Origin: Ottowia sp.
GTDB taxonomy: Bacteria > Pseudomonadota > Gammaproteobacteria > Burkholderiales > Burkholderiaceae_C
Assembly: GCA_023228705.1 (NCBI GenBank)
Contig: JALOAS010000021.1
Coordinates: forward strand, 1-35,147
DNA: 35,147 nucleotides
Reading direction: 5' to 3'
Shown: in pieces, positions 7,971 to 15,751 of the stretch
Numbering within the stretch: position 1 is the stretch's first letter
How the letters are laid out: the number at the start of each line of letters is the position of its first letter
The notes under the pieces: generated by a model
What the model was told of the DNA's origin: nothing
The model's database searches: none
The model's input: only the letters and a program-made list of their open reading frames with translations
Program-made: the position numbers and the translations under genes

Positions 7971-8501
7971 TCAGGCGTCGTCCTGGAGAATGACGCGCAG
8001 CCGCGCGGCTGGCGCCGGATGATGGCGCTGCGCGCTGATCCGGCCCTGCGCCAGCTTCTCCAGGTCGGCGCTCCAGCCGGCAACGGTGACGTTCTCGCCA
8101 TGCAGCCAGGCAAACAGGCTGCGGATGGGGATGGCGGTGCCGGTCACGGCAGCAGCCAGCTCGTCCAGCGACGCGTACTGCCTGGCTTGCCCGCCCTGCC
8201 TGAGCACCGCCCGGCCCGGGCTCCACTGCAGCAGGGCGATGGTGCTGCCCACCGGCGAGGTCAGCGCCAGCTGGCCTGCATCCGCCGTTCCGGTCAGGTC
8301 AAACGATGCATAGAACTGCTCGGGCGGCGTGGTCTGGACGACCAGGCTGAGCCGGCCGGACCAGTGCTCCGGCTGCGACGGTGCCCGTTCGACTCCGGAG
8401 CGCGGCGTTGCGCACGCCGCCAGCAGGGCGGCCGGCAGCGCCGCCACAAGCAGGCTGCGGCGATGCAGCAGGGGCAGCGGCACGTCAGGCGCCGGGTTCA
8501 T
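7971..8501 (-). CDS. lolB: outer membrane lipoprotein LolB
   Basis: Receives lipoproteins from the periplasmic carrier LolA and inserts them into the outer membrane. The 176 residues begin with an N-terminal signal; RRSLLVAALPAALLAAC places the lipobox Cys at 30. The remainder has the LolB-type strand pattern HWSGRLSLVV and LTSPVGSTIALLQWSPGRAVLR, and the PIRSLFAWLHG segment. The ATG at 8501 was chosen over a longer frame because it places the signal peptide near the N-terminus. It also overlaps the stop of the upstream TPR gene as ATGA, implying coupling. Confidence 0.9.
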   Translation of the reverse strand: MNPAPDVPLPLLHRRSLLVAALPAALLAACATPRSGVERAPSQPEHWSGRLSLVVQTTPPEQFYASFDLTGTADAGQLALTSPVGSTIALLQWSPGRAVLRQGGQARQYASLDELAAAVTGTAIPIRSLFAWLHGENVTVAGWSADLEKLAQGRISAQRHHPAPAARLRVILQDDA

Positions 8502-10297
8502 GGGGTCGCCCCCAGTCTCTGCATGGTTTCGTGCAGCGCCGCGTTGTCCGGGTCCAGCTTCCTGCCTTTTTCCCATGCGGCACGGGCGGCATCGTGCTCG
8601 CCCATCTGCCACAGGACCTCGCCCAGGTGCGCGGCGATCTCGGCATCGGGCTGCTGCCTGTACGCTGCCTGCAGGATGTCCAGGGCCTTCTGCAGGTTTC
8701 CCTGCTTGTAGTAGACCCAGCCCAGGCTGTCCTGGATGTAGCCGTCTTCGGGCGCCAGCCGCGCGGCCTTTTCAATCAGGGCCTGCGCTTCCTGCAGGCG
8801 GATGCCGCGCTCGGCCAGCGTGTAGCCCAGCGCGTTGTACGCGTGCGCGGCCTCGGGGTTGAGCGCGATCAGTCGGCGCAGCAGGCGCTCGAGCGTGGCC
8901 ACGTCGCCCAGTCGCTCTGCAGCCATGGCCGTGTCATAAAGCAGGTCTTGGTCATCCGGGGCCGCGTCCAGCGCATCGGCAAGCAGGCGGTATGCCTGCT
9001 CGGGCTGGCCGTGCTCGCGCAGCAGCCGCGCTTCTGCCATCACCTTCAGGCGCGCGTCTTCCGGGCCCGATTCCGGCGCGCCGCGGATCAGCGCGCGCGC
9101 CTGTGCCAGCTTGCCCTGGCGCGCCAGCAGTTCGGCACGCTGCGCCAGCACCTGAAACGTGGAGCCCGCGTCGTCGATGGCGTCCAGCCACGCCAGGGCC
9201 TGGGCATCGTCTCCGCTGCGCTGTGCAATGCGCGAGAGCGCAAGCCGCGCGCGGTCTGCGTTGCCGCCGGCCGAGCCGGCCTCATCCTTGTCATCGGCCA
9301 CCAGCTTGAGGTAGCGCTCCAGCGCCTGCCGCGCCGGCTTGTCGCGGCGCTGGCTTTCATCGAGGATACCCATGAGCAGCCAGCCCTCGGCGTAGCCGGC
9401 GTGGCGGCGCGTCAGCTGCTCCAGCTGCTCGCGCGCTTCGTCGTAGCGCCCGGCCTCGAGCAGCAATTGCGCATAGCCCATGCGCACGTCCGGCTCCGCG
9501 TCCGGACGCGCCATGTAGCCCGTGACCACCGATTCGGCCGATGCGGCCAGGTCCGCCGGACCCTCGGCCAGCAGCTGCAACGCCAGGATGGCGGGCCACT
9601 GCGCGTCGGGGTCCGAGGCCTGCCCGAGCCTGGCCGCAGCCAGCGCGCCCGTGGCGTTTCCGGCGCGCAGCCGCATGCGGCCTATCGTGGTCCAGGCCGC
9701 AGCGGCAAACCGGGGCTGCTCCGTGGTATCGGCGAGGATGTCCTCGACGACGCGGGCCGCTTCCTCGCGGTTGCGCGCATGCTCGTAGAACGCCGGCATG
9801 GCCGTGATCAGCGCCTCTTTTTCATCTTCCGGCAACGTGCGCAGCAGCTGCAGCAACGGCTCGCGCGTTTCCATGACGCGGCCGGTGGCAAGCAGGACCT
9901 GCAGCTCGTAGCGCAACGCCGCCAGCGAGTCGGGGTAATCGTGGCGCCACGCCTCGGTAATCTGCAGGGCCAGGCTGGCCGACTGCGCCTGGATGGCCAT
10001 CTCCGCTGCCCGCTGGTACAGCGCCTCGTCACCGGCGAGGCGCGCCGCCTCGAGCAGGTAACTTGTTCCGTCGGCAACGTCGCCCAGCTGGAAACTGATT
10101 TCTCCCACCAGGATGTCGTACATCAACGGCGCGTTCAGCGGCGAGTTGACGACCGGTTCTTTCTCCGTTCCGCTTTCACCTGCAGCCGCCTCCGTGGTTT
10201 CGGCACCGTCGGCGGCGGGTTCAATCTGGGCGCACGCAGACAGACCAAGCAAGGCAGCCAGAAGGCAGGGCAGAAGGCGGGCAGAAAAATACATCAT
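8498..10297 (-). CDS. TPR-repeat outer membrane lipoprotein
   Basis: A 599-residue protein beginning MMYFSARLLPCLLAALLGLSAC, a lipoprotein signal with the acylated Cys at 22. The rest is almost wholly helical, with many tetratricopeptide-like repeats. The clearest are near the C-terminus, such as AHAYNALGYTLAERGIRLQ, GYIQDSLGWVYYKQGNLQ and AEIAAHLGEVLWQMGEHD. Proteins of this kind precede lolB in Burkholderiales and are presumed scaffolds; no specific function is known to me. The ATG pair at 10297/10294 is preferred over the TTG at 10312 because it fits the signal peptide. It is transcribed divergently from mutM. Confidence 0.85.
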   Translation of the reverse strand: MMYFSARLLPCLLAALLGLSACAQIEPAADGAETTEAAAGESGTEKEPVVNSPLNAPLMYDILVGEISFQLGDVADGTSYLLEAARLAGDEALYQRAAEMAIQAQSASLALQITEAWRHDYPDSLAALRYELQVLLATGRVMETREPLLQLLRTLPEDEKEALITAMPAFYEHARNREEAARVVEDILADTTEQPRFAAAAWTTIGRMRLRAGNATGALAAARLGQASDPDAQWPAILALQLLAEGPADLAASAESVVTGYMARPDAEPDVRMGYAQLLLEAGRYDEAREQLEQLTRRHAGYAEGWLLMGILDESQRRDKPARQALERYLKLVADDKDEAGSAGGNADRARLALSRIAQRSGDDAQALAWLDAIDDAGSTFQVLAQRAELLARQGKLAQARALIRGAPESGPEDARLKVMAEARLLREHGQPEQAYRLLADALDAAPDDQDLLYDTAMAAERLGDVATLERLLRRLIALNPEAAHAYNALGYTLAERGIRLQEAQALIEKAARLAPEDGYIQDSLGWVYYKQGNLQKALDILQAAYRQQPDAEIAAHLGEVLWQMGEHDAARAAWEKGRKLDPDNAALHETMQRLGATP

Positions 10298-10365
10298 CGG
10301 ATAATAAGTCAAGACTCGTCTGAGACGGTCAAAGTTGCGAGACGACCGGAGGATCTGCCCATCCC

Positions 10366-11181
10366 ATGCCCGAACTGCCTGAAGTGGAAATCACGCGCCG
10401 GGGCTTTGCCTCGCGCATCGCCGGCGCACGCATAGAAGGACTGCGGCTGGGCCAGCCGCTGCGCTGGCCGCTGGGCATTGTGGCCGACGAACTGGTGGGC
10501 CGCACCGTGGTGCAAGTGCGGCGACGCGGCAAGTACCTGCTGCTGGACCTGGACCAGGGCGTGCTGCTCGTGCACCTGGGCATGTCCGGCCGGCTGCGCT
10601 TTGACACGATGCTGCCGCCGCCCGGCAGGCACGACCACGCGGACCTGCAGACCACGCAGGGCACGCTGCGCCTGCATGACCCGCGCCGCTTTGGCGCGCT
10701 GGTGTGGGCTGCTGCGGCCGATGCGGGCATGGCGGGCAAGCTGCTCTCCACCCTGGGGGTCGAGCCGCTGGAGCCGGGCTTCCAGCCGGAATCCTTCTAC
10801 CAGGCGCTTGGGCGGCGCAGCGCGGCGATCAAGCAGGTGCTGCTTGCGGGCGATTGCGTGGTTGGCGTCGGCAACATCTATGCCTGCGAGGCGCTTTTCC
10901 AGGCCGGCATCCGGCCCACGGTCCGCGCCGCGCGGCTGTCCCGACCGCGCGTGGCGCGGCTGCACGCTGCGATCCGGGACGTGCTGCAGCAGGCCATTGC
11001 GCGGGGCGGCAGCACGCTGCGCGACTTTGCTGGCGTGACGGGCGAGCTGGGCTATTTCCAGCTGGACGCGGCGGTTTATGGACGCGAAGGCCTGCCGTGC
11101 AAGCGCTGCGGCACGCCGATCCGGAAAACGGCGCAGGGCGCCCGCTCCAGCTACTTTTGCCCCTGCTGCCAGCGCTTCTGA
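10366..11181 (+). CDS. mutM: formamidopyrimidine-DNA glycosylase (Fpg)
   Basis: Removes 8-oxoguanine and formamidopyrimidines from DNA and nicks the abasic site. The 271 residues match the family. The mature N-terminus PELPEVE supplies the catalytic Pro2 and Glu3. K58-region RRRGKYLLLDL, HLGMSGRLR and the C-terminal zinc finger (C245, C248, C265, C268) are present. It works with MutY, encoded just downstream, in the GO system against oxidised guanine. The two are separated by a palindromic element rather than fused in a tight operon. Confidence 0.97.
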   Translation: MPELPEVEITRRGFASRIAGARIEGLRLGQPLRWPLGIVADELVGRTVVQVRRRGKYLLLDLDQGVLLVHLGMSGRLRFDTMLPPPGRHDHADLQTTQGTLRLHDPRRFGALVWAAAADAGMAGKLLSTLGVEPLEPGFQPESFYQALGRRSAAIKQVLLAGDCVVGVGNIYACEALFQAGIRPTVRAARLSRPRVARLHAAIRDVLQQAIARGGSTLRDFAGVTGELGYFQLDAAVYGREGLPCKRCGTPIRKTAQGARSSYFCPCCQRF

Positions 11182-11341
11182 GAGCTTGAGAAAGAATCCC
11201 TCATGCCCGCTTTGACCGCCCAAACCCGCCCACTCCGCGTTGCAAATGCTCGCCATGGCACGGGCCATGCCTGCGCTTTGCGTCTTGATTGGACGGGTTT
11301 GGGCGATCCTCTCGGGCGCGATCAATTCATTCTCAAGCTCT
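11181..11341. repeat. 161 bp imperfect palindromic element between mutM and mutY
   Basis: The two 80-base arms align as mirror complements without a gap around position 11261; about 54 of 80 positions pair. The best blocks are the outer AGAGCTTGAGAA, the inner GCCCAAACCCG, GCAAA, and CATGGC near the centre. It begins in the last base of the mutM stop. A 46-codon frame (11203-11343, MPALTAQTRPLRVANARHG...) fills the plus strand, and an open frame with a related AQTRPIKTQSAG segment fills the minus strand. That relation follows from the palindrome itself. I think it is a dispersed repetitive palindrome; no second copy lies in this window. Confidence 0.7.
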
Positions 11342-11392
11342 GAGCCGGCGTTGCCCCTGGCCATCCGTTGCCACGTCACTTTGATCCACCGC

Positions 11393-12439
11393 ATGCCACA
11401 GTCATTTGCCGACCGTCTCATTGCATGGCAGCTGCGCGGTGGTCGCCATGATCTGCCCTGGCAGAAAAGCCGCGATCCGTACCGCGTCTGGCTGTCTGAA
11501 ATCATGCTGCAGCAGACGCAGGTGCAAACGGTGCTTTCGTATTACCCGCACTTCCTGCAGCGGTTTCCTACCGTGCATGCATTGGCCGCAGCTACAGAGG
11601 ACGACGTGCTGGGACTGTGGAGCGGGCTGGGCTACTACAGCCGGGCGCGCAACCTGCACGCTGCGGCACGCCAGATCGTGGATCAGCATGGCGGCCGGTT
11701 TCCGGCCACATCGGCGCAACTGCTCGGGCTTCCGGGCGTGGGACCGTCAACGGCAGCGGCCATTGCCGCGTTCTGCTTTGGCGAGCGCAGCAGCATTTTT
11801 GACGGCAACGTCAAGCGCGTGCTCAGCCGCTACTGGGGCGTGGCCGACGACCTGGGCCGCGCCGCACCGGCGCGCGCGCTGCGGCAGCGGGCGCAATCAC
11901 TGCTCCCGCAGGCACGCCAGATGCCCGCTTACACGCAGGGGCTGATGGACCTGGGCGCGCTGCTGTGCACGCCCCGCGCGCCGCAATGCAGCGCCTGCCC
12001 CCTGCAAGCCGACTGCATCGCCCATGCCCGGGGCCGTCCCGAGGACTACCCGATGCGCAAGAGGCCGTTGCCGCGGCCGGAGGTCAGCCTGTGGCTGCTG
12101 CATGGCACCGACGCGGCAGGGCGGGTCTTCCTGCAAAGACGGCCGTCCCGCGGCATCTGGGCGAGCCTGCATTGCCTGCCTGCCTTTGCCAGCCCGCAGG
12201 AGCTTGAGCAGGCGCTGCCGCTGGCGGCAACCGGCGCGGCGGTCCGTCACGACCCGATTGCCCATGCGCTGACGCATCGCCAGCTGTCGCTCCACGTCCG
12301 CAGCGTGCCGGTGCGCGCGCAGCGATTCAGCCTGGCCGATGGCCGGTGGTTTGCCCCCACCGAATGGCCGGCGCTTGGCCTGCCCGCGCCGGTGCGGCGC
12401 TTCCTGCAGCGCCAGCACGCTGCCGCGTCCCCGGCCTGA
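11393..12439 (+). CDS. mutY: A/G-specific adenine glycosylase
   Basis: Excises adenine mispaired with 8-oxoguanine. The 348 residues fit MutY. The catalytic Glu is E36 in SEIMLQQTQV. The helix-hairpin-helix is LPGVGPSTAAAI, and the catalytic Asp is D137 in IFDGNVKRVLSR. The [4Fe-4S] ligands are C192, C199, C202 and C208 (C-x6-C-x2-C-x5-C). The C-terminal NUDIX-like 8-oxoG recognition domain (about 225-340) includes ALTHRQLSLHV. The ATG at 11393 is used because upstream in-frame sequence lies in the palindromic element. It converges with argA; only 18 bases separate the stops. Confidence 0.96.
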   Translation: MPQSFADRLIAWQLRGGRHDLPWQKSRDPYRVWLSEIMLQQTQVQTVLSYYPHFLQRFPTVHALAAATEDDVLGLWSGLGYYSRARNLHAAARQIVDQHGGRFPATSAQLLGLPGVGPSTAAAIAAFCFGERSSIFDGNVKRVLSRYWGVADDLGRAAPARALRQRAQSLLPQARQMPAYTQGLMDLGALLCTPRAPQCSACPLQADCIAHARGRPEDYPMRKRPLPRPEVSLWLLHGTDAAGRVFLQRRPSRGIWASLHCLPAFASPQELEQALPLAATGAAVRHDPIAHALTHRQLSLHVRSVPVRAQRFSLADGRWFAPTEWPALGLPAPVRRFLQRQHAAASPA

Positions 12440-12457
12440 ACGCTGCGCGGGGCTCGG

Positions 12458-13810
12458 TTATCGATCCAGCCTCTTGACCAGAACCACGCTCTTGCGGTTC
12501 CAGTTGTACTTGCGCACGCGTGCCTCGGGCATCCAGGACGGATCGACGGTTTCAAAGCCGCGCTTGAGGAACCAGTGCATGGTGCGCGTGGTCAGGACAA
12601 AGATGCTGGACAGTCCCATTGCGCGCGCCTGCTGCTCGATGCGCTTGAGGATCTTTTCCCCGTCGCCCTGTCCCTGGCTCTGGTCGGAGACGGTCAGCGC
12701 GGCCATCTCGCCGGTCTTGTCCGCGGGGTAGGGGTAGAGTGCGGCGCAGCCAAAGATCACGCCGTCGTGCTCGAGTACGGTGTAGTTGGCGATGTCGCGC
12801 TCTATCTCGGTGCGGTCGCGCCGGACCAGCGTGCCGTCCTGCTCCATGGGCCCGATGAGCTTGAGGATGGCGCCTATGTCATCGGCGGTGGCCTCGCGCA
12901 GGCTCTCCAGCTTCTCGTCGACGATCATGGTCCCTATGCCGTCGTGCATGTAGATTTCCATGAGCAGCGCACCGTCGGTCGCGTACGGCAGGATGTGGCT
13001 GCGCGGGACGCCGTGCTCGCAGGCATTGACGCAATGCGCCAGGTAGAAGCTCTGGTTCTTGGACGACTCCGATTGCGGCAGCCGCGCCAGCAGGGCGCGC
13101 GCGTGCTCCAGCGGGATCTCGGTGTCTATGGGGTTGTCTTTGGCGTCCGGCATGTCCGGCAGCACGTGTATTCCCGGGCATTCGGTCAGGAAGATGAGCT
13201 TGTCTGCCTGCAGCGCAATGGCCACCGACGCCGCCACTTCCTCCATGACCAGGTTGAACGCCTCGCCCGTGGGGGAGAAGCCGAACGGGGAGAGCAGCAC
13301 CATCGCGCCGGCCTCGACCGAGCGCCGGATGGCCGCAACGTCGACCTTGCGCACCACGCCCGTGCTCAGGTAGTCGGTGCCGTCAATGACTCCCAGCGGC
13401 CGGGCCGTGAGGAAGTTGCCGGAGACCAAGCGTACGGTCGAACCGGCCATGGGGGTGTTGGGAAGCCCCTGGCTGAAAGCGGCCTCGATCTCAAAGCGCA
13501 GCTGCCCGGCAGCTTCCTGCGCGCAGTCAAGCGCCACCTCGTCGGTGATGCGCATGCCGCTGGCGTACTGGCCCGCGTAGCCCTTGGACCGCAGTTGCTC
13601 GTCCAGCTGCGGCCGGAAGCCATAGACCAGCACCACCTTGATCCCCAGGCTCTGCATCAGCGCCAGGTCGGTGGCGATGCCGCTGAGCTTGCCGGCGGCA
13701 ATGGCTTCGCCCACCATGCCCACGACAAAGGTCGCGCCCCGGTGCATGTGGATGTACGGGGCCACCGAGCGAAACCAGGGAACAAAGGTGAAGTCGAAAA
13801 CAGCGGACAT
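12458..13810 (-). CDS. argA: amino-acid N-acetyltransferase (N-acetylglutamate synthase)
   Basis: First step of arginine synthesis: acetyl-CoA plus glutamate gives N-acetylglutamate. The 450 residues match the classical two-domain ArgA (about 440). An amino-acid kinase-like domain (about 20-285) has FVVGMVGEAI, VLVYGFRPQLDE and VLLSPFGFSPTGEAFNL. A C-terminal GNAT domain (about 300-445) has the acetyl-CoA loop DQSQGQGDGEKIL. The ATG at 13810 is preferred to a TTG two codons upstream. The kinase-like domain normally mediates arginine feedback inhibition. Confidence 0.95.
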   Translation of the reverse strand: MSAVFDFTFVPWFRSVAPYIHMHRGATFVVGMVGEAIAAGKLSGIATDLALMQSLGIKVVLVYGFRPQLDEQLRSKGYAGQYASGMRITDEVALDCAQEAAGQLRFEIEAAFSQGLPNTPMAGSTVRLVSGNFLTARPLGVIDGTDYLSTGVVRKVDVAAIRRSVEAGAMVLLSPFGFSPTGEAFNLVMEEVAASVAIALQADKLIFLTECPGIHVLPDMPDAKDNPIDTEIPLEHARALLARLPQSESSKNQSFYLAHCVNACEHGVPRSHILPYATDGALLMEIYMHDGIGTMIVDEKLESLREATADDIGAILKLIGPMEQDGTLVRRDRTEIERDIANYTVLEHDGVIFGCAALYPYPADKTGEMAALTVSDQSQGQGDGEKILKRIEQQARAMGLSSIFVLTTRTMHWFLKRGFETVDPSWMPEARVRKYNWNRKSVVLVKRLDR

Positions 13811-13892
13811 GGGCAATGCGGATTATGCGGCCAACGCGGCGCCTGCCGGTGCCGGACCGGGCCAAGAGCGCCCACGCACCGCGTGCACCGGA

Positions 13893-15077
13893 TCAGTCCC
13901 TGCGGTTGCCGGCACGCGCATCGGGCTGCCGCGCCCTGGCCGGTTCCGTGCGCTGGCCGCGCAGGCGCCTGTACACCGTGGCACGGCTGATGCCCAGCGC
14001 ACGGGCGGCCAGGTCAACGCGTCCGCCGGCCTCGCGCACGGCCCGCAAGACCAGCTCGGCCTCGACGGCCCGCAGCGGCCGCACCGGCTGCCCCGGTGGG
14101 CCGGACGCACCGCCAGCCGCGGGATTCTGGCTGCGGTCGCGCTGCGCTGAAACGTGCACGCGCAGCCCGGACCACAACGGGATCGTTTTGCCCTGCCCGC
14201 TTGCTGCCAGGTCGAACAGCTCGGTCCAGGCCACGGCAAACAGGTCCTTCAGATGCCAGCCTTCGGCCCGGCCAGCCTGCAGCTGCGGCAGCATCTGCCG
14301 GGCCACCCGGTTGGCGCCAACGACGCATCCATCGCGATCGCTGCAGACCAGGCCCTGGTCTGCGCTGCCCGCGACCTGCCAGCCAGGCGCCCAGCTCAGC
14401 GCGAGCGCAAGCGCATGCGGCGTGGACGCGAGCAGCGCATGCTCGACCTCGCGCGCGTACCGTGCGACCAGATGCACCAGCTCGGGGCGCTCGGCGGCGT
14501 GCACGCCGGTCAGGTCGATCATGCCGATGCACTGCCCGTCGGGATCCCACAGCGGCGCGCCGGCACAGCTGAAGACCCCCACGTTGCTGAAGAAATGCTC
14601 GCCACGATGCAACCACACCGGCCTTTGTTCCCGGAGCGCGCCAGAGATGGCCGTGGTGCCCACGCTGGGCTCGGACAGGTCGACTCCAACGCGGGCCAGC
14701 GCCCGCGCATCGGCGCCCAGCCGCCGGTCCACGCCCGCGGTGCCGATCACGGTTCCGGCAGCGTCGGTGAGCAGGACAAAATAATGCAGCGGCGCAATGG
14801 TGCGGGCCAGGCGCTGCAGGATGGGGTTGGCCACGTGCAGCAAGCGCCGCTGCGACTCCCGGATGCGCTTGTCGCTCAAGTGCGGGACCGGCTCAAAGTC
14901 TATGCGCCGCTCCGGCTCGGCGCCGCGCGCCAAGCAGCGTTGCCAGCTTTGCCGGATCCAGTCGCGCCCGTCCCGGTCTGGCGGCCCGGGCTGCAGCGGA
15001 TGCGCGCCGCGCGCAAGCAGCGTGCTGCGGGCCCGCGCAATCTGCGCAAGCCGTGGCTCAGACTGGGTTGCACTCAT
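13893..15077 (-). CDS. GAF / Fis-type HTH regulator lacking an AAA+ domain
   Basis: A 394-residue protein related to AcoR-type activators. The N-terminal region has RQSWQRCLARG and a GAF sensor (about 85-210) including VGVDLSEPSVGTTAISGAL and GAPLWDPDGQCIGMIDLTG. A PAS-like middle (about 225-300) has GLVCSDRDGCVVGANRVARQML. The C-terminal Fis-type helix-turn-helix is at about 340-378 (RVDLAARALGISRATVYRRL). The central sigma-54-contacting AAA+ domain of AcoR, with its GAFTGA loop, is absent. It is divergent from coxS, with a 164-base gap and a palindrome at 15119-15131, so it is the likely regulator of the cox cluster. The ligand is unknown. Confidence 0.82.
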   Translation of the reverse strand: MSATQSEPRLAQIARARSTLLARGAHPLQPGPPDRDGRDWIRQSWQRCLARGAEPERRIDFEPVPHLSDKRIRESQRRLLHVANPILQRLARTIAPLHYFVLLTDAAGTVIGTAGVDRRLGADARALARVGVDLSEPSVGTTAISGALREQRPVWLHRGEHFFSNVGVFSCAGAPLWDPDGQCIGMIDLTGVHAAERPELVHLVARYAREVEHALLASTPHALALALSWAPGWQVAGSADQGLVCSDRDGCVVGANRVARQMLPQLQAGRAEGWHLKDLFAVAWTELFDLAASGQGKTIPLWSGLRVHVSAQRDRSQNPAAGGASGPPGQPVRPLRAVEAELVLRAVREAGGRVDLAARALGISRATVYRRLRGQRTEPARARQPDARAGNRRD

Positions 15078-15118
15078 GGACGGAGTCTATAAGAAGGGCC
15101 GGTTTTTCTCAATCGGCG

Positions 15119-15131
15119 TCTCAATTTGAGA
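15119..15131. promoter_or_regulatory. candidate operator TCTCAATTTGAGA
   Basis: A perfect 13-base palindrome (TCTCAA-T-TTGAGA) lies between the regulator gene and coxS. An extra half-site, TCTCAAT, is at 15107-15113. It resembles the TCAA/TTGA palindromes bound by Fis-HTH activators of the AcoR group. It lies 42 bases from the regulator start and about 85 bases upstream of the weak coxS promoter, as expected for an activator site. Confidence 0.55.
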
Positions 15132-15181
15132 ATAAGTGCCGCGCAGCTCGCCCAACCGAGGGTTTACCCCGGCATGCGGTG

Positions 15182-15210
15182 TTGCGGCACGGCAAATAAT
15201 CCATTATTGT
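15182..15210 (+). promoter_or_regulatory. candidate coxS promoter
   Basis: TTGCGG (15182-15187), a 17-base spacer and TATTGT (15205-15210) form a weak sigma-70-like promoter, with its start expected near 15217. The poor -35 fits a need for an activator. I see no convincing sigma-54 GG/GC element. Confidence 0.35.
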
Positions 15211-15241
15211 TCCATGGACTATTGACAAGGAGACGCTGACC

Positions 15242-15712
15242 ATGCAAGTCGAACTCACCGTAAACGGCAAGAGCGTGAGCGCCGATGTGGCGCCCAATAC
15301 CTTGCTGTCCGGATTCATCCGCGAGCACCTGCTGCTGACCGGCACGCACCGCGGCTGCGATACCGCCCAGTGCGGCGCCTGTACCGTGCTGGCCGACGGC
15401 CAGGCAATCAAGTCCTGCAACGTGCTGGTTGCGCAAATGCAGGGCGCCGATGTCACCACCATAGAGGGGCTGGCCAGCGCGGACGGCACGCTGCACCCCA
15501 TGCAGGCCGCCTTCAAGGAGTGCCACGGGCTGCAATGCGGCTTTTGCACGCCGGGAATGATCATGAGCGCGGTGGACCTGCTCCAGCAAAATCCGGATGC
15601 CAGCGAGGAAGAAATCCGCAGCCAGCTCGAGGGCAACCTCTGCCGCTGCACGGGCTACCAGAACATCGTCAAGGCGGTACAGACCGCGCAAAAGGAGATG
15701 GCCACCGCCTGA
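15242..15712 (+). CDS. coxS: molybdenum hydroxylase small subunit, [2Fe-2S] (CoxS-like)
   Basis: Small subunit of a carbon monoxide dehydrogenase-like molybdenum hydroxylase; it carries electrons from the Mo site to FAD. The 156 residues contain the plant-type [2Fe-2S] ligands C39, C44, C47 and C59 (GCDTAQCGACTV...C). The second, helical cluster has C99, C102, C134 and C136 (CGFCTPG...CRC). The start is preceded by AAGGAG about 10 bases upstream. It is the first gene of the order S-L-M, the order typical of form II clusters (form I is usually M-S-L). Confidence 0.93.
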   Translation: MQVELTVNGKSVSADVAPNTLLSGFIREHLLLTGTHRGCDTAQCGACTVLADGQAIKSCNVLVAQMQGADVTTIEGLASADGTLHPMQAAFKECHGLQCGFCTPGMIMSAVDLLQQNPDASEEEIRSQLEGNLCRCTGYQNIVKAVQTAQKEMATA

Positions 15713-15751
15713 CGCGGCTGCCGTCCAGATACCAGAACAGGAGACCAGGCC

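Noticed and set aside
8381..10435. 684-codon plus-strand frame over lolB and the TPR gene
   Set aside because: Antisense shadow; the minus-strand genes have signal peptides and repeats.
15132..15241. Sigma-54 promoter for coxS
   Set aside because: No proper GG-N10-GC pair with flanking consensus, and the neighbouring regulator lacks the AAA+ domain.
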